64,000 nt of DNA from Garcia nutans. Lineage: Eukaryota; Streptophyta; Magnoliopsida; Malpighiales; Euphorbiaceae. The translations under genes were made by a program, and so were the position numbers. Below the pieces are notes generated by a model. The model had not been told where the DNA came from, made no database searches, and saw only the letters and a program-made list of their open reading frames with translations. The stretch lies in assembly GCA_947685225.1 (NCBI GenBank), contig CANTUV010000035.1, forward strand, positions 8,067,501 through 8,131,500, in the 5' to 3' direction. How positions within the stretch are numbered: the stretch's first letter is position 1; each line of letters begins with the position of its first letter. Positions 1 through 12,292 of this stretch are shown piece after piece.

Positions 1-25
1 TACTGACCGGCTAAAAAATGAAGGC

Positions 26-3000
26 TTAGAGTAAGCTCTGTGCTGCCCTGGTTTGATCAGGTGTCCCCGATATCACAACCGTCCTCTCACTTTTTCCGGG
101 AGAAGGATCATGCACTTCAACTTTTGCACCTGAAATCTGATAAAAAAAAATAAACTAACTAATAGCAGACTATATATACATATATAAATTACAACCATTT
201 AGTGAAAAAGTTGAACATACTACAATAGCCAGCAATGTATTCTCTATCGACATCAGAAAATAATAATAGGCTTCTGCCTTATAACTAAAGCTATTACTGT
301 TGAGTGTACTAACTCTTCTATTCTTACTACAGGTTTGTTGGATTTTCTGTCAGCGAAAGACAGAGAGACGAGAAACCAACACTAAAAATTATTCACAACC
401 TATGGATAGAACATAAATTTAATCCATTGAAAAAGAAAAACAGATAGACTCACATGCTTATGGCAGAAGACCAAGATCATTTGACCTGAGAAAAGGAAAA
501 GTACCAGTGGAACCCAATACACAAACTCCTTTCTACTACTAGTGCTCAAATCACATCTTTCGCTAATTCATTGATCTTTTTTTCCCCTATTTGATTAAAG
601 CACTTATTGGGTAATTTTATAAGTCAAAATTAAATTAGTACATTAAATTTAATTGTGAAACCAGGTGCAGAATACAATAATTGTAGCAGTCGAGTGATGG
701 TTTTCAGAATCATAAAATTAATACCTGCCAAAATTTACAAATCTCCAAACTATTTCCTACTAGGGTGATTTCATAGTACCAAATAATATAGCAGGAGATA
801 ACTTCCTAACTATGAATTTGACAAAACAAAGCAGTTTTCTATTCACAAACTACAGCAAAATAACACAATGTATCAATGATCTTTTCCCTCCTTTTTGGCT
901 TTCTTTCATTGGCAAACAGATAATTACCTGTATTATTCGAGCAATATTGCTGCCATTTTCACCATAAACAGAATCAATAATATCTTCAGAAAATATAAGC
1001 TCCACAATTGTATTTACCACGATAGGAGATCTGTTTCTGTGATGCAAACTACTGAAGAAGTGAACAGTAATTAGATGAATGCAACATCCATTCACAAGAA
1101 AGTTTACATCTAAATTTACATGAAAGTAACTATAGACAAGTGATGAAAACAAGATAGATATATTTTCCTTTTTGTATATAGCAGGCAATGACACATTGCT
1201 GGATGTAGGATAATGTAAGTATAATGTCTAAATAACTGACACCCTTATACTGAACAAGTTTAAGAAAACATTACTAAAAGCCATTAAAATCAGATATAGA
1301 TTCCACACAGCATATGATAGACTTCAAGTTGATACAAACAAATCAAGGATTTTGAGCAAGTGAATTGCCTGTCTGGAAAGAGCAACGATTTGTGCGGTAC
1401 AAACAAAATCATGAAAGAGATGGGAGAAAAGAAAAATGAAATGATAATAGTTTGAGTTGTGCGGTACCAACCTCTGAAATTCTGTACTTCTTCGAAAATT
1501 GTGGAGCCTCTCCCTGCAGTCTGCAGTCATACCCATTTCTAAACACTAAGGTCCTTGAATAGAAATAAATATCCTTAAAGAAATGACACAAGGCAAATAA
1601 TAAACAATATAAATAAGAAAAGAAAAAGAGCCAACAATGGCATACACAGTCCTTGAATGGGATTAGATGCTATGCCTATTGATGAATGTGATTCAGGACA
1701 GATAGCATGCCTCACTCAATCAGGACTCTTTGCACCTACCTCATCAAGCACATCTTTTGGCAGAAGAAGTGCCGTAAAATTTCAAGTTCAGAACCACCAC
1801 CAAATGCCGTTGAGCTGTTTCCAATATTATCAATGGCTGTTGTACTTCCTTTTCCAAACTTCTGCAATCACAAAAAAGAATAGGGCCCTCAAACTGAAGT
1901 AAATATAAAAAATGCAAAACATGCAGGAACAAAACCTGCCATCTGTTGTGACTGCTGTCCTAGTGAAGAAGCATCATCTAAGCTACTGGAGAGTCCAAGC
2001 TGATCCATTCCTCTAGTTAAACTAGTTTCCCGACCAGAATCAAGAGACAAACCTTCTGGTTGTTGCAATCTAGCAGAAGCAATCTCCGCTGATCTTCCAT
2101 TGGGACTCCCTTATTTTTCTTCATTAAGCACCTCACGAGGCAAAAGATTATCCCTCAGTTTCCCAGTAATTAGAAGCAGAGCATTCTGGACATTTTTATA
2201 CTCACCATTGATCTGCAAAAAGATCAAAAGATCAAATTGAGTGACAATATCCAAATTGGATTTTCTTACAACATGCAGTAGCACTCACGAATTCAAACTA
2301 ATATTGAACAGAGAAAGATGAAATACATAAGACAGTCATAATTGCACCTCTATTACTAGATCATTTTCTGAAGCACAACCTGAGATCTGTTCTCCTTGTA
2401 AGATCTGTATATCAGCACCGCTTGCTTCTGTTATTTCTGAATCTATGCCACCATTCCCCTTCAAGCAAGTGAAAACATCTGATTCCACTAAGAGTCGTGC
2501 AGTTACAGTAGTAACCTTAGTCAAGACTGATGAACACACTTTTTCAATGTCATGCTCAATTGATCTAGCAAAAACAAGGATTGCAGCATTTTGTGCAGGA
2601 GAATACCGTGATTCAAGGTTCTGCAAAAGATGACAAACAGCCCAGAAAAATGGAAAAATAGTATTTATTGATATGGTGACTACCCAAATCAATATAAATA
2701 ACAGTGCGCCACTGTCACCATGCTTCTACTCACATTAATGTGTTAGCAGAAGAATAGGTGCTAGGAATTCTACAAGCGTAAAAGTAGAACTTCCACATTA
2801 GTAATATTACTAACCGCCAATGCAGAAATGGTGACTACACGTTCACCATACATATTTGTTGGAGCTGCAAACATAATAGAAGCACCGGTTTCATTCTGTA
2901 GAGTTCTGACAATGGTCCCTTTCCTGCCAATTATGCTCCCAGCTGCACCATTTGAACAAAGCAGCCTGAAAGAAACTTCTTGTTCCGTAGCCTTCCTATC

Positions 3001-4367
3001 CTGTTTGGGATTTTCATCAGCATTTGAGGACGATGACTGGGAATTTGCAGACTTTCCAAACAAAGGTGTTAAAGCCGAACGCAGATGCGGGGAGAATCCT
3101 TCATGACGATCAGAAGAGGCCATACAGGAATGTCTCTCAACGGGTCTGGTAAACAAAATTGGGTCTCTGTCACACGGTGGACAACCGTGAAGGCATTCAG
3201 TTACTGCAACCAGAGCTTTTTTTACAGCCAAAATAGCACCTGTAATCTGTCATGACATAAAATCCTTTTCACATAGGAAGAAAGAAGGCATTGCTTTACT
3301 TCTATTCAAAATGAAGACAATGTGGATATTTGTCTCCAGTTCAGCTCCACAATATTAATTACGATATTAATTATTTCCTTTCAAATTAATCCCACCTTTT
3401 AATCCTCAACGCAAGGAAAATGAAGGCATTGCAGACATCATCAACATAATAGCTAATTTTTACAGCGTTAGCTCAATTTTTTAGCAAATTAATGTAACTT
3501 CAAGTCGTCAAGATGACAATTTTTTAGGGTTTTATTTAAAAATTTTATGAAGAGATATCTCAATAAATCTCCAATTTATCTACGTGTATTAGCATTAGGA
3601 ACACCCCACAAGCATATTAACACTGACATCTTCTCTCTCGGTGGTCTTTTAGTAGTAATAATAGCTTCCAAGTCACCGAAGCCATTGCAGTCTCAAAGAA
3701 TACACTACGAAGATAAAGAAACTAGCAGCAAAACTAAGATACAAAACTATATAGAATTCATGTCATTGGCAAATAAAATTTTATTGAAAAATTTAATTTG
3801 TAAATGAATCTTCATGTTTGGATTAACTATGAACTCATTTGAAAATATTTTTACTAATTTGTAGTTAAATTCATTAGTTTCAGAAGCTCGTAGTTGCTAA
3901 GTTTTTCCCACATCCTCTCACAAACCCTAATTACTGCCTCCTGCGCCACAGACACAATCTCCCTTTCCTCCTCATCATAACCATCTATTGATTTCAAGGC
4001 GATTCTCCTCCCGGGAGTTGCTGGACCAACTACCACTATCACCTGGTGGTCCGAACCTTGAACTGTCTTTGCAGCGGATTATGCACACAGTGTCTCTCCG
4101 AATTTGAGAGATGACGGAGCCGGAGGGGCCGATAAGGCCGCCGATGATGGAAAAATGGCAAACGACTCGGAATGCGACCTGGCCGGGTTGCAGCACGAGT
4201 GGCTGCAACTGACTGGAGCGCCGTTTGCGGTGGTAGCTGAGGAAATGGTAGTCTTGGTGGCTTTGCATCGAGGAAACCGCGTCGTGTCGGAAGACTTGTT
4301 TGGTCCTAAAAATGGAGGAATACTCTTGCGTTTGGTTTGCCCTGACCTTGTTCGCGAAGACTTCCAT
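26..4367 (-). pseudogene. HEN4-like multi-KH RNA-binding protein gene, copy A (probable pseudogene)
   Basis: Members of this family (Arabidopsis HEN4 and relatives) are nuclear RNA-binding proteins with five KH domains acting in pre-mRNA processing. Exons inferred on the minus strand: exon 1 ~3905-4367 (ATG at 4367, KH1 with GPSG loop), exon 2 2815-3246 (KH3, loop GRKG), exon 3 2348-2620 (KH4, loop GNGG), exon 4 1936-2212, exon 5 1472-1538, exon 6 928-1051 and exon 7 26-136 (together KH5, with YGENGSN). Phases agree: 432, 273, 277, 67 and 124 nt join without a break. Defects seen: a frameshift in KH1 near 4063-4066; loss of all of KH2, which the family carries in exon 1 (the frame stops at 3854); an in-frame TAA in exon 4 near 2110; and a TAA at 26-28 where copy B has CAA, removing the last few residues. 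Several independent lesions make a pseudogene likely. Family and exon order are confident; exact exon edges are inferred. Confidence 0.85.
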
Positions 4368-4439
4368 TCAATATTTGGGAGGGGGACGACTTCTACTCTA
4401 TTTTTTATGGCTCATGATGGTGTAGTCCTAGTTTGAGAT

Positions 4440-5227
4440 CATCGGCAAGTTTTGGCAAATTTTTTAAATTATTATATTAAATTGATCTATTAAGATGGTT
4501 TAATTTAAATCCCCCTCAAAAAAATGGTTTATATATTTTTTATTGACAAAATTATCCTTAATCAACTTGCAAAGAATCTCATCAAATAATGTATACTGCT
4601 GCCTATTATAAACTCTTTCTCGTGTGCTGCTGTCACATTTCTTGTATGCCGTCTCATCTTTGTTGTCTGATGGCAATTTTTTGTTTTTTTGAATGCATGG
4701 CAAACTTATATATTATAATATATAACTCAATTTATATTTTTATAACTAGCATTAAAATGATTTATATTTTATTTTTTAATATATTTATATCTTTTTTTTA
4801 GATTAGTACTTGGGAAATATTTAGTAATTACTGAATAATAAATAGAATCTGTACTTTGTAAATTATAACAGCGAAATAACTAAGAAAAAGATAATTAAAT
4901 ACACATATATTATATTACTTATATTATTATTTTATAAATTATTAATTCAATTAAATTTTATTAATATTTCTTAGTGGTGCCACTTAAACATATTATAAAT
5001 TTTAACTATCATTTTTGAGATAAAATTAATTAGTTTTATAATTACAGCTTAATTAAATTACTTTTATAAATTATAGTATAAAATATTATATTAAAGAGTT
5101 ATTTTATTTATTTAAACTAAACTTTATTATCATATAACTTAAAAATATTATACTATTTTCTCAAACATAATGATTTCAGAGAGCCGCAAGTTCTGTCAGA
5201 AGAAAGAGAGCGCGCCAGCCGGGCTGA

Positions 5228-5262
<35 letters not shown>

Positions 5263-6360
5263 CAGATACACTCACAGTGCTAAACGCGATTGTACTTACA
5301 CGCGAGGATTTGTATAGGAAACAAAAATAAATAAACAAAATGTATAAATGAATAACAAGTAGGATGGATCATGAAAATCCCCAACCGATCTGAATAAATA
5401 GATTAAAAATATTTAAAAGCAAAAAAAATAGTTAACTTTTAATTTTGTTTAAACTAAATTGTATAAAATTTTTTAATATAAGACGTTCTAGATTTTAGGC
5501 TAAATGCATACCAAAAACTATTCCGAATCATTTCAAATCAAATAATTAAAATAATAATTAATTTTTATATCTTTTAGTTTTATTAATATAAATAATATAA
5601 TGTATAAAATAACTCTTTCATATACACTTTGTGAAATAAAGTTATTATATATTCAATAATTAATATAAAAATAGTATTTAGTTATATATATGTCTAATTT
5701 TTAAAAAACAAAAATACTGATAAATACATATATAATTTAAAAGTTAAAGTTTTTAATTTGTATAATAAAGTTGTGTGATTATGCTTTTTTATTACTTTTT
5801 AACAAATGTGAAGTTATATATATATATATATTCTTTTTATGAAACTAATGAATTTTATTAGTAGTTTGAAAAATATTTACATATTTAAATTTTTTATGAA
5901 TTAATTTTTATTTTTTTATATATTTTAATAAATAAAATTTTAGTCAATGATTTTTTAAAATAGTTATCAAATTTACTATTAAAAATACTAAATTTCCGAA
6001 CCAAACTGCCTTAAAAATTTTAAGACAAAACAATATGAACATTGTATATGGAATGATTCTGAATTTTACATTTTTGAAATCTGGCTTTTAAGCTGGTTTT
6101 GAAAACTTTCAAATCTTTGATGAGACTGTACCGTACTTATCCCTAATAATAAGATTACGCTATTAATATTTTTTTTATTTTTGATAATTAATTTTTTATT
6201 CTTAAACTGTTATAATTACCTTATTAAATTATTTAGCTAATAACTCTGGTAAAGAAAGAACCTGCAAAAAAAAAACTCTAGTACAGAAAGAAAGTTTAAT
6301 ATTACTTTTTACATTTTTGTTACTATTACTTTTAATTTATACAAATAATATTTATATTTT
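4440..6360. other. AT-rich spacer upstream of KH copy A
   Basis: Very AT-rich DNA with no reading frame of coding character. It would contain the promoter of KH copy A (ATG at 4367, reading leftward), but I see no convincing TATA/CAAT arrangement. A short island of higher GC lies at about 5175-5225, just before a 28-base A run; its origin is unclear. A short TA run occurs near 5817-5831. Confidence 0.5.
5233..5260 (+). repeat. poly(A) run, 28 bases
   Basis: An uninterrupted run of 28 A residues follows a GC-richer stretch at about 5175-5225. It could be a mononucleotide microsatellite or the tail of a small retroposed sequence. No target-site duplication could be assigned by eye. Confidence 0.8.
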
Positions 6361-6414
6361 TATGTTTTGGAACAATATGATACTCAAAATGATACACAAA
6401 AACCAGTATTCGGA

Positions 6415-6558
6415 GGAATTTATAGTCTTTCGTATACTATTGATTTGAGAACTGTCTCACCTGAATGGGCTCAAATTGGTTTCTCAGCTTCCACTGGCAC
6501 GGCTGTTGAAACAAATAGCATTCTTTCTTGGGAATTTCATTCAACCTTGTCAGGTTAA
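6415..6558 (+). pseudogene. Orphan L-type (legume) lectin domain fragment, LecRK-like
   Basis: About 45 codons read as the C-terminal part of a legume-type lectin domain: a YTIDLR strand, then PEWAQIGFSASTG and ILSWEFHSTL, followed by a stop at 6556-6558. This pattern is typical of L-type lectin-domain receptor kinases, in which the lectin domain is extracellular and precedes a membrane segment and kinase. Here the first part of the lectin domain, the signal peptide, the membrane segment and the kinase are all absent from the surrounding AT-rich DNA. It is therefore a relic of a gene, or a captured fragment. The family is clear from the motif; the specific subfamily is not. Confidence 0.75.
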
Positions 6559-6559
6559 T

Positions 6560-6925
6560 AATGGTGGGAATGGGATTTGAACATAAAATAAATGAGAAAT
6601 AAGAAGATACCTGTGCTGTTTTTTTTCAAATTATCAGTCAATTGTTTGATGGCCTCGCTGGAGCTGTTGTAATAAAAGATTCATTTATAAAAATGAAGTT
6701 CAAATCAAGAAAGATTCATTTATAAATGAAGTTCAAATTAAGAAAGATTCATTTATAAATGGAGTTCCACGTTTTCATTGTTCATTTGTATACCTATAAT
6801 AATATAGTATAAATAAAAATAATGAGAAATAATTTCAACATGTTTATTTAAATAATTTCAACATGTTTATTTCTCTTGGTACTTGAGAAAAACAAGAGAA
6901 ACAAAAAAGAAAGCAACATCTTGTA
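6560..6925. other. Spacer with short tandem duplications
   Basis: No coding signal. It contains three copies of a ~34-bp unit (6675-6768) and a duplicated ~23-bp motif (about 6829-6873, core AATTTCAACATGTTTATTT). At its right end, about 6906-6925, lies the sequence that recurs at 11628-11647 and appears to be the target-site duplication of the L1 that follows. Confidence 0.55.
6675..6768. repeat. Three-copy ~34-bp tandem repeat
   Basis: A unit starting AAAGATTCATTTATAAA and containing GAAGTTCAAAT begins at 6675, 6710 and 6743. The first unit has a 2-base insertion and the last is cut after GGAGTTCC. Ordinary minisatellite-type duplication. Confidence 0.8.
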
Positions 6926-8517
6926 AGAGGCTCTCCAAGGCTATCTCACTTATTATTTGCAAATGATACTCTTGTATGTAGTAAAGTCAATCTTCAAGAA
7001 GCCTCTGTTCTCAAAGAATTATTGGGTATGTTTTGTCAAGCTTCGGGACAATCTATAAACCTTGATAAATCCAGCATTGTCTTTAGTAACAACACTCCAC
7101 TAGATGTCAAGAGTTCTATCTCTAGTTGGTTGGGGATCAAGGAAATGCACGAAGCTGATAAATATTTGGGTATACCCATTATATGGGGCAAATCAAAAAC
7201 TTAAGCTCTCAATTTTTTGAAAGATAGTTATTGCTAAAGCTCAAACATGGAAGCACAAATTCTTATCATTTTCAGGAAGATAAATCCTCATCAAGTCAGC
7301 GCTCACATCTATCCCCACCCATGTTATGTCATGTTTTTTTGCTGCCAAGAGGCTTCTGCAGGAGTTTAAACAAAATTATCTCTAAATTCTGGTGGAACTA
7401 ATTCTCAAAGGGAAGAGGGATAATCTGGAAGAGATGGAAAATCATGGCTAAATCAAAGCATCATTGAGGGTTAGGGTTCAGAGATTTTGAATTCTTCAAT
7501 ATAGCTCTTGTTGCAAAGAAATGCTGGAAATTGCTCCAGAATCCAGGTAATCTATAGTGTAAATTAATGAAATCAATATATTTTCCAAATTGCAATTTTC
7601 AGCAAGCCAAAATCAGGAAGAATAACCCCTCTTAGGGATGGAGAAGCATGATAGCTGCCAGAGATGCAATAAAAAAAAAGTTGTAGATGGCATGTTAGAA
7701 ATCGAAGCAACATTCAAATTTGGTCAGATCCTTGGGTTCCTACCCTACCAAACTTCAAGGTAATCTCTGACAACTCAACCCATATTAATGTTATTCATGT
7801 TGCTGATTTGATTACGGAGCAAGGAATATGGAATTTTAATCTCTTAAATTCTATCTTCTCTGAGAGAGAAGTGAGAGCTATTGTTGAGTTCCCTTTAGGC
7901 CCAAATACAAACCCTGATATTTTCATATGGTACCCAGACAAACATGGGAAAACTGTCAGTTAAATCAGTATGCTCACTATAATAACGGAGATGGCTTTCA
8001 AGGATCCTCCACAGCAAGAACCCTGTTATGGAAATCAAACTGGAATCTAAAAATACAACCCAAGATTAAGAGCTTCATTTGGAGAGTGTCCATGATCAAT
8101 ATGCATAAAAGGAATCTTAAGAACAATGATCTATGTGCTATATGTAATAGGGCTGAAGAATCAGAAATGCATATCTTTTTCAATGTGATCATGCCCGAGC
8201 TTCCTGGTTCAAATCCAACTTGGGTTTTAATCATCTTGCTTACTATCAATCAACTTTTCATGTTTGGTGGCTTAATGTTTCTAATGCTCTGAACAGCACA
8301 AATAAATCTATTCTTTTGGCCAAAATAGCTTATATGTGTTGGAGTATTCGGAAATCCAGAAATGAATTCTATTTTGTAGCAGACTGGCTTGCCAATGTCA
8401 TTGCTCATAGCCAAGTTAGGCCTGAATGGGGCTCTAATCACCCCCATTACTTGAACACTTTGTTGATGAATGATTTGTGATAATGCATTTTTATCTTTAT
8501 TGTTAAAAAAAAAAAAA
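6926..8517 (+). mobile_element. 5'-truncated, decayed L1-type LINE
   Basis: Plus-strand frames resemble the second half of a plant L1 ORF2: the end of the reverse-transcriptase palm (LLFANDTLV, where FADD would be expected), the thumb region with DKYLGIPIIWGKSK (about 7022-7204), then the zinc-binding zf-RVT region (about 7980-8200, with CAICNRAEESEMH). It ends in an A run at 8505-8517. Endonuclease, ORF1 and most of the palm are missing, and stops and frameshifts break what remains, so it is inactive. A flanking duplication (about 6906-6925 and 11628-11647, core ACATCTTG with one mismatch just upstream) brackets this L1 plus the RTE nested at its 3' end. Confidence 0.82.
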
Positions 8518-11500
8518 GCGAGGGTGTAGTGAAGAATAAGCAAGGGTGTAGGGCGTTCCCCGAATGCAACGCTCCATGTCGGCGCCCGGATGTGATGCAT
8601 AATAAATAAGGATTCTCACATCATGGACGGGTGTGGGTAAAGAAGCGAGTCCAAAATACGAATAATAATAGTACGAGAGATACAAGTTTAGATAATGGTA
8701 AAAGATTTTATAGGAAGAAGCATAAGAAAAAACAATTAGGGAGTAAGATCAGAATAGGAATTTAGAATATTGAATCTCTTACAGGTAAACTGAGAGAACT
8801 TGTTGATACTATGGAGAGAAGAAAAATTAGTGTTGCTTGTATCCAAGAGACTAAATGGGTTAGAGGAAAAAGTAAAGACGTTGAGAATACTGGGTATAAA
8901 ATGTGGTATACAGGTACAGATAGAAATAAAAACGGAGTAGGTATAATTTTGGATCGGAACCTAAAGGAGACGGTTATATCGGTGAAAAGAGTAAGCGATA
9001 GGATTATTTCAATTAAACTTGTGATCCAGAATGAGAACATCAACATAGTTAGTGCATATGTGCCTCAAGTTGGATTGGATGGGGAGAGCAAGCAAAATTT
9101 TTGGGATGACATGGATGAACTTATGCGAGGGATTCCAAATGATGAAAACATTTTTATAGGAGGAGACTTAAATGGACATGTAGGAAAAGACAGAGTAGGT
9201 TTTGAGGAGGTACATGGAGGGTATGGTTTTGGAATTAGAAATGAAGAAGGTAAGAGTATCCTTAATTTTGTTTTAGCCTATGGTTTGATTCTGGCAAATA
9301 CATATTTTATAAAAAGGGAATCACATCTAGTGACCTTTAAAAATGGGCAAAATAGAAGTCAAATTGACTTCATACTCACAAGAAAAGCCAATCGAACTCG
9401 ATGCAAGGATTGTAAGGTTATTCCAGGTGAGGCTTTAACCACTCAACATAGGTTAGTAGTTTTGGATATCAAGTTTAAGAGGTTGACTAATAGGCCAAGG
9501 AGGAACAATAGTCCTAAGATTAGGTGGTGGACTTTAAAAGGTGAAAAACAATTGTTGTTCAAGGATGAGTTGGTCAAAGCTGGAGTGTGGGAGGAAGATG
9601 TAAGTATATCATCAAATGATATGTGAATATGCATGTCTACAACTATTAGAAGAGTAGCTAGAAAGATTCTTGGAGAATCTAAAGGGTGTGGACATCCCTC
9701 GAATGAGTCTTGGTAGTGGAATGAGGAAGTGCAAAAAGCGGTAAGAAGTAAAAGGGAATGGTATAAGAGTTTGCCCAAGTGTAATGACAATGATGCTTTT
9801 GAGCAGTACAAACAAGCAAAAAAAAGATGTTAAAAAGGCAGTTAGTCAAGCAAGAGCACAATTTTTAGAGAGTTTGTATGAGAAACTTGGAACAAAGGAA
9901 GGAGAAAAAGCTATCTATAAATTGGCTAAGATAAGAGAAAAGAAATGTCGTGATTTAAACCAAGTTAAGTGCATTAAAAATAATGAGAATAAGGTTCTGG
10001 TTCAAGAAGAGGATATTAAGGAACGATGGAAAAGCTATTTTGAAAAACTTCTTAATGGTAACCATAGTGATAACATTGAGGGTTTAGACGTTAGGCCGGA
10101 GAAAAATGTGAAATACACTAGACGGATTAGATTTTCGAAAGTTAAAGAAGCTTTGAAGAGGATGAAAGTTGGTAAAGCCTGTGGACCAGATGAGATACCT
10201 ATTGAGGTTTGGAAATGTTTGGGAGATACAGGAGTTACATGGTTGACATCTTTGTTCAATAAGATCTTAAGTTCAAAGAAAATGCCTAATGAATGGAGAC
10301 AAAGTAATTTGATACCTATTTTTAAGAATAAAGGAGGTATTCAGAATTGTTCAAATTATAGAGGTATAAAGCTTATGAGCCACTATATAAAATTGTGGGA
10401 AAGAGTTGTGGAATACCGTTTGCGGTTAGATACTTGTATCTCCTCAAATCAGTTTGGCTTTATGCCTAGTTGATCAACTATGGAAGCTATTTTTCTTATA
10501 AGAGATTTGATGGAAAAGTATAGAGAGATGAAGGACTTACATATGGTTTTTATTGACTTGAAAAAGGCGTATGATAGAGTCCCTAGAGAAGTTTTATGGT
10601 GGGTCCTAGAGCGTAGGGGAATATCTATACAATATATCCAAGTCTTGAAGGATATGTATGAGGGAGCTACCACCAGTGTCCGCACCGTGGGAGGGGATAC
10701 TAAGGATTTTTTCATTTCTATTGGATTACACCAAGGTTCAGCTTTGAGCCTTTATCTTTTCGCCTTGGTCATGGATGAGCTAACAAGACATATACAGGAT
10801 GACATCCCTTGGTGTATGATGTTTGCAGATGATATTGTATTAATAGATGAGACTCAAGTAGGGGTAAATCAAAAGTTGGAGTTATGGAGAAGCACTTTGA
10901 AATTTAAGGGTTTTAAGCTAAGTAGGACTAAGACTGAGTATATGCATTGTAGATTTAATAGCGAGAATAGAGAAAGAGGCAAAATTATTTTAGACGAAAT
11001 AACAGTGCCTCATAGTACTTATTTTAGATACCTTGGCTCAATTCTTCAAGAAGATGGGAGTTGTGAAGAAGATGTAAATCATAAGATTAAAGCTGGTTGG
11101 ATGAAGTAGAGGGGTGCTACAGGAGTTCTATGTGATCGAAAGATGCCAATTAAATTAGGAAAATTTTACCGCACTGTAATACTAACTGCTATGATGTATG
11201 GCAGTGAGTGTTGGGCAGTAAAAGGACAACACATAAGTAAAATGCATGTTGCATAAATGAGAATAATAAGATGGATGTGTGGTCATACTAGGATGGATAG
11301 AATCCGCAATAAGTGCATTAGAGAAAAAGTGGGGGTAGCACCTATTGAGGATAAGATAAGAAAGCATAGATTGAGGTGGTTTGGCCATGTGAAACGAAGA
11401 CCTAGCGATGCGCCAGTTAGAAAAACCGAACAAGTTAGAGTAGATATAACTAAGAGAGGCAGAGGTAGGCCTAAACTGACTTGGTCAAAGGTGATCCAAA

Positions 11501-11622
11501 ATGATCTTATGATGTTACATCTATCAGAAGAGATAATCTTAAATCGTATTGAGTAGAAAAGAAGAATCCATATAGCCGACCCCAATTGACTTGGGATTAA
11601 GGCTTTGTTGTTGTTGTTGTTA
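8518..11622 (+). mobile_element. RTE-type LINE (copy 1), coding region broken
   Basis: A non-LTR retrotransposon of the RTE clade, encoding an apurinic-type endonuclease joined to a reverse transcriptase. Seen: endonuclease at 8811-9626 (GGDLNGHVGKD), linker, then reverse transcriptase at 9784-11109 (LHQGSALS, FADDIVLIDE) and the C-terminal CGHTRMDRI region at 11257-11556. The 3' end reads TTGGGATTAAGGCTTTG followed by TTG repeats (11608-11622), the usual RTE tail. Breaks: in-frame stops after 9626, near 9716, at 10471-10473, 11107-11109 and 11254-11256, and a frame change in the A-run at about 9819-9826. It sits in the A tail of the L1 to its left; AAAAAGCGA occurs on both sides. The 5' end is placed only by this junction. 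Confidence 0.88.
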
Positions 11623-11639
11623 AAAAAAAAGCGACATCT

Positions 11640-12290
11640 TGCAGATGAAATACCAAATAGCAATGATCTCACTGATTTCATAATAATCATTTACTGAATC
11701 TATAAATGACATTCAATCGCTAATTTATTATTCCAATAGCTAAAATCACGCCAAAGTTTGCTGCTTTAGATAAATAAGCTATTGTATCATGACGACATGA
11801 ACTTTAAATGAGATAACTAGGAAGGAAATCCAAACATATATAAGCTATACACAGCTTTCTGAAATCAATTGAAAGATTCTGCCAATGGTTTTAGGCATCT
11901 AACAGATCCTCGAATACTCTGATTCCTATAAGAATACCGGAACATACACAATAGGCAGCAAAATTATCTGTCCAATAAGATTTTTAAAGCATACTATATC
12001 ATTTCAAGTTGTTGCAATGGAAAGTCAAGAAATACAGAGCATTTGTAATTTGTAATTCCAAATCCAAAGATCAAATGCTAGGAAGACCTCATTTCTATCT
12101 ATGATTTTAATCTCGCTTAGAAACCTTCAGCTATACTAAAGTTTACATTTCCAAATTGATATTGATCTCCTATACATGTAGTATATTGCTTCAGATGGAA
12201 GTATCCACAGAATGTGGTATCTGTCTCTAACAATCAGCTGACAAGTGACAACTACAAGAGTTTAGACTGGTAGTATGGAAATTACTGACC
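11640..12290. other. Spacer downstream of KH copy B
   Basis: No gene seen. This stretch lies 3' of the KH copy B stop codon at 12293 and would hold its 3' UTR and polyadenylation signals. It resumes directly after the target-site copy that closes the L1/RTE block. The corresponding region of copy A is outside the window, so the extent of the duplication here cannot be judged. Confidence 0.5.
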
Positions 12291-12292
12291 GG

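Noticed and set aside
850..1194. 114-codon minus-strand frame over KH exon 6 (and its 124-codon counterpart at 13120-13494)
   Set aside because: Only the exon 6 part (928-1051; 13198-13321) matches the family; the remainder is intron that happens to be open.
1657..1932. Short frames on both strands between KH exons 4 and 5
   Set aside because: They lie in intron sequence, do not match the family, and are not kept in the array units.
2445..3106. Plus-strand frames opposite KH exons 2 and 3 (62 and 92 codons), which recur in every array unit
   Set aside because: They are antisense shadows: they recur only because the KH exons recur, and their ends do not respect any signal of their own.
4104..4436. 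110-codon plus-strand frame with higher GC
   Set aside because: It is the complement of exon 1 of KH copy A; the minus-strand reading has the KH1 motif.
9443..9861. Minus-strand frames opposite RTE copy 1
   Set aside because: Shadows of the endonuclease-reverse transcriptase coding strand.
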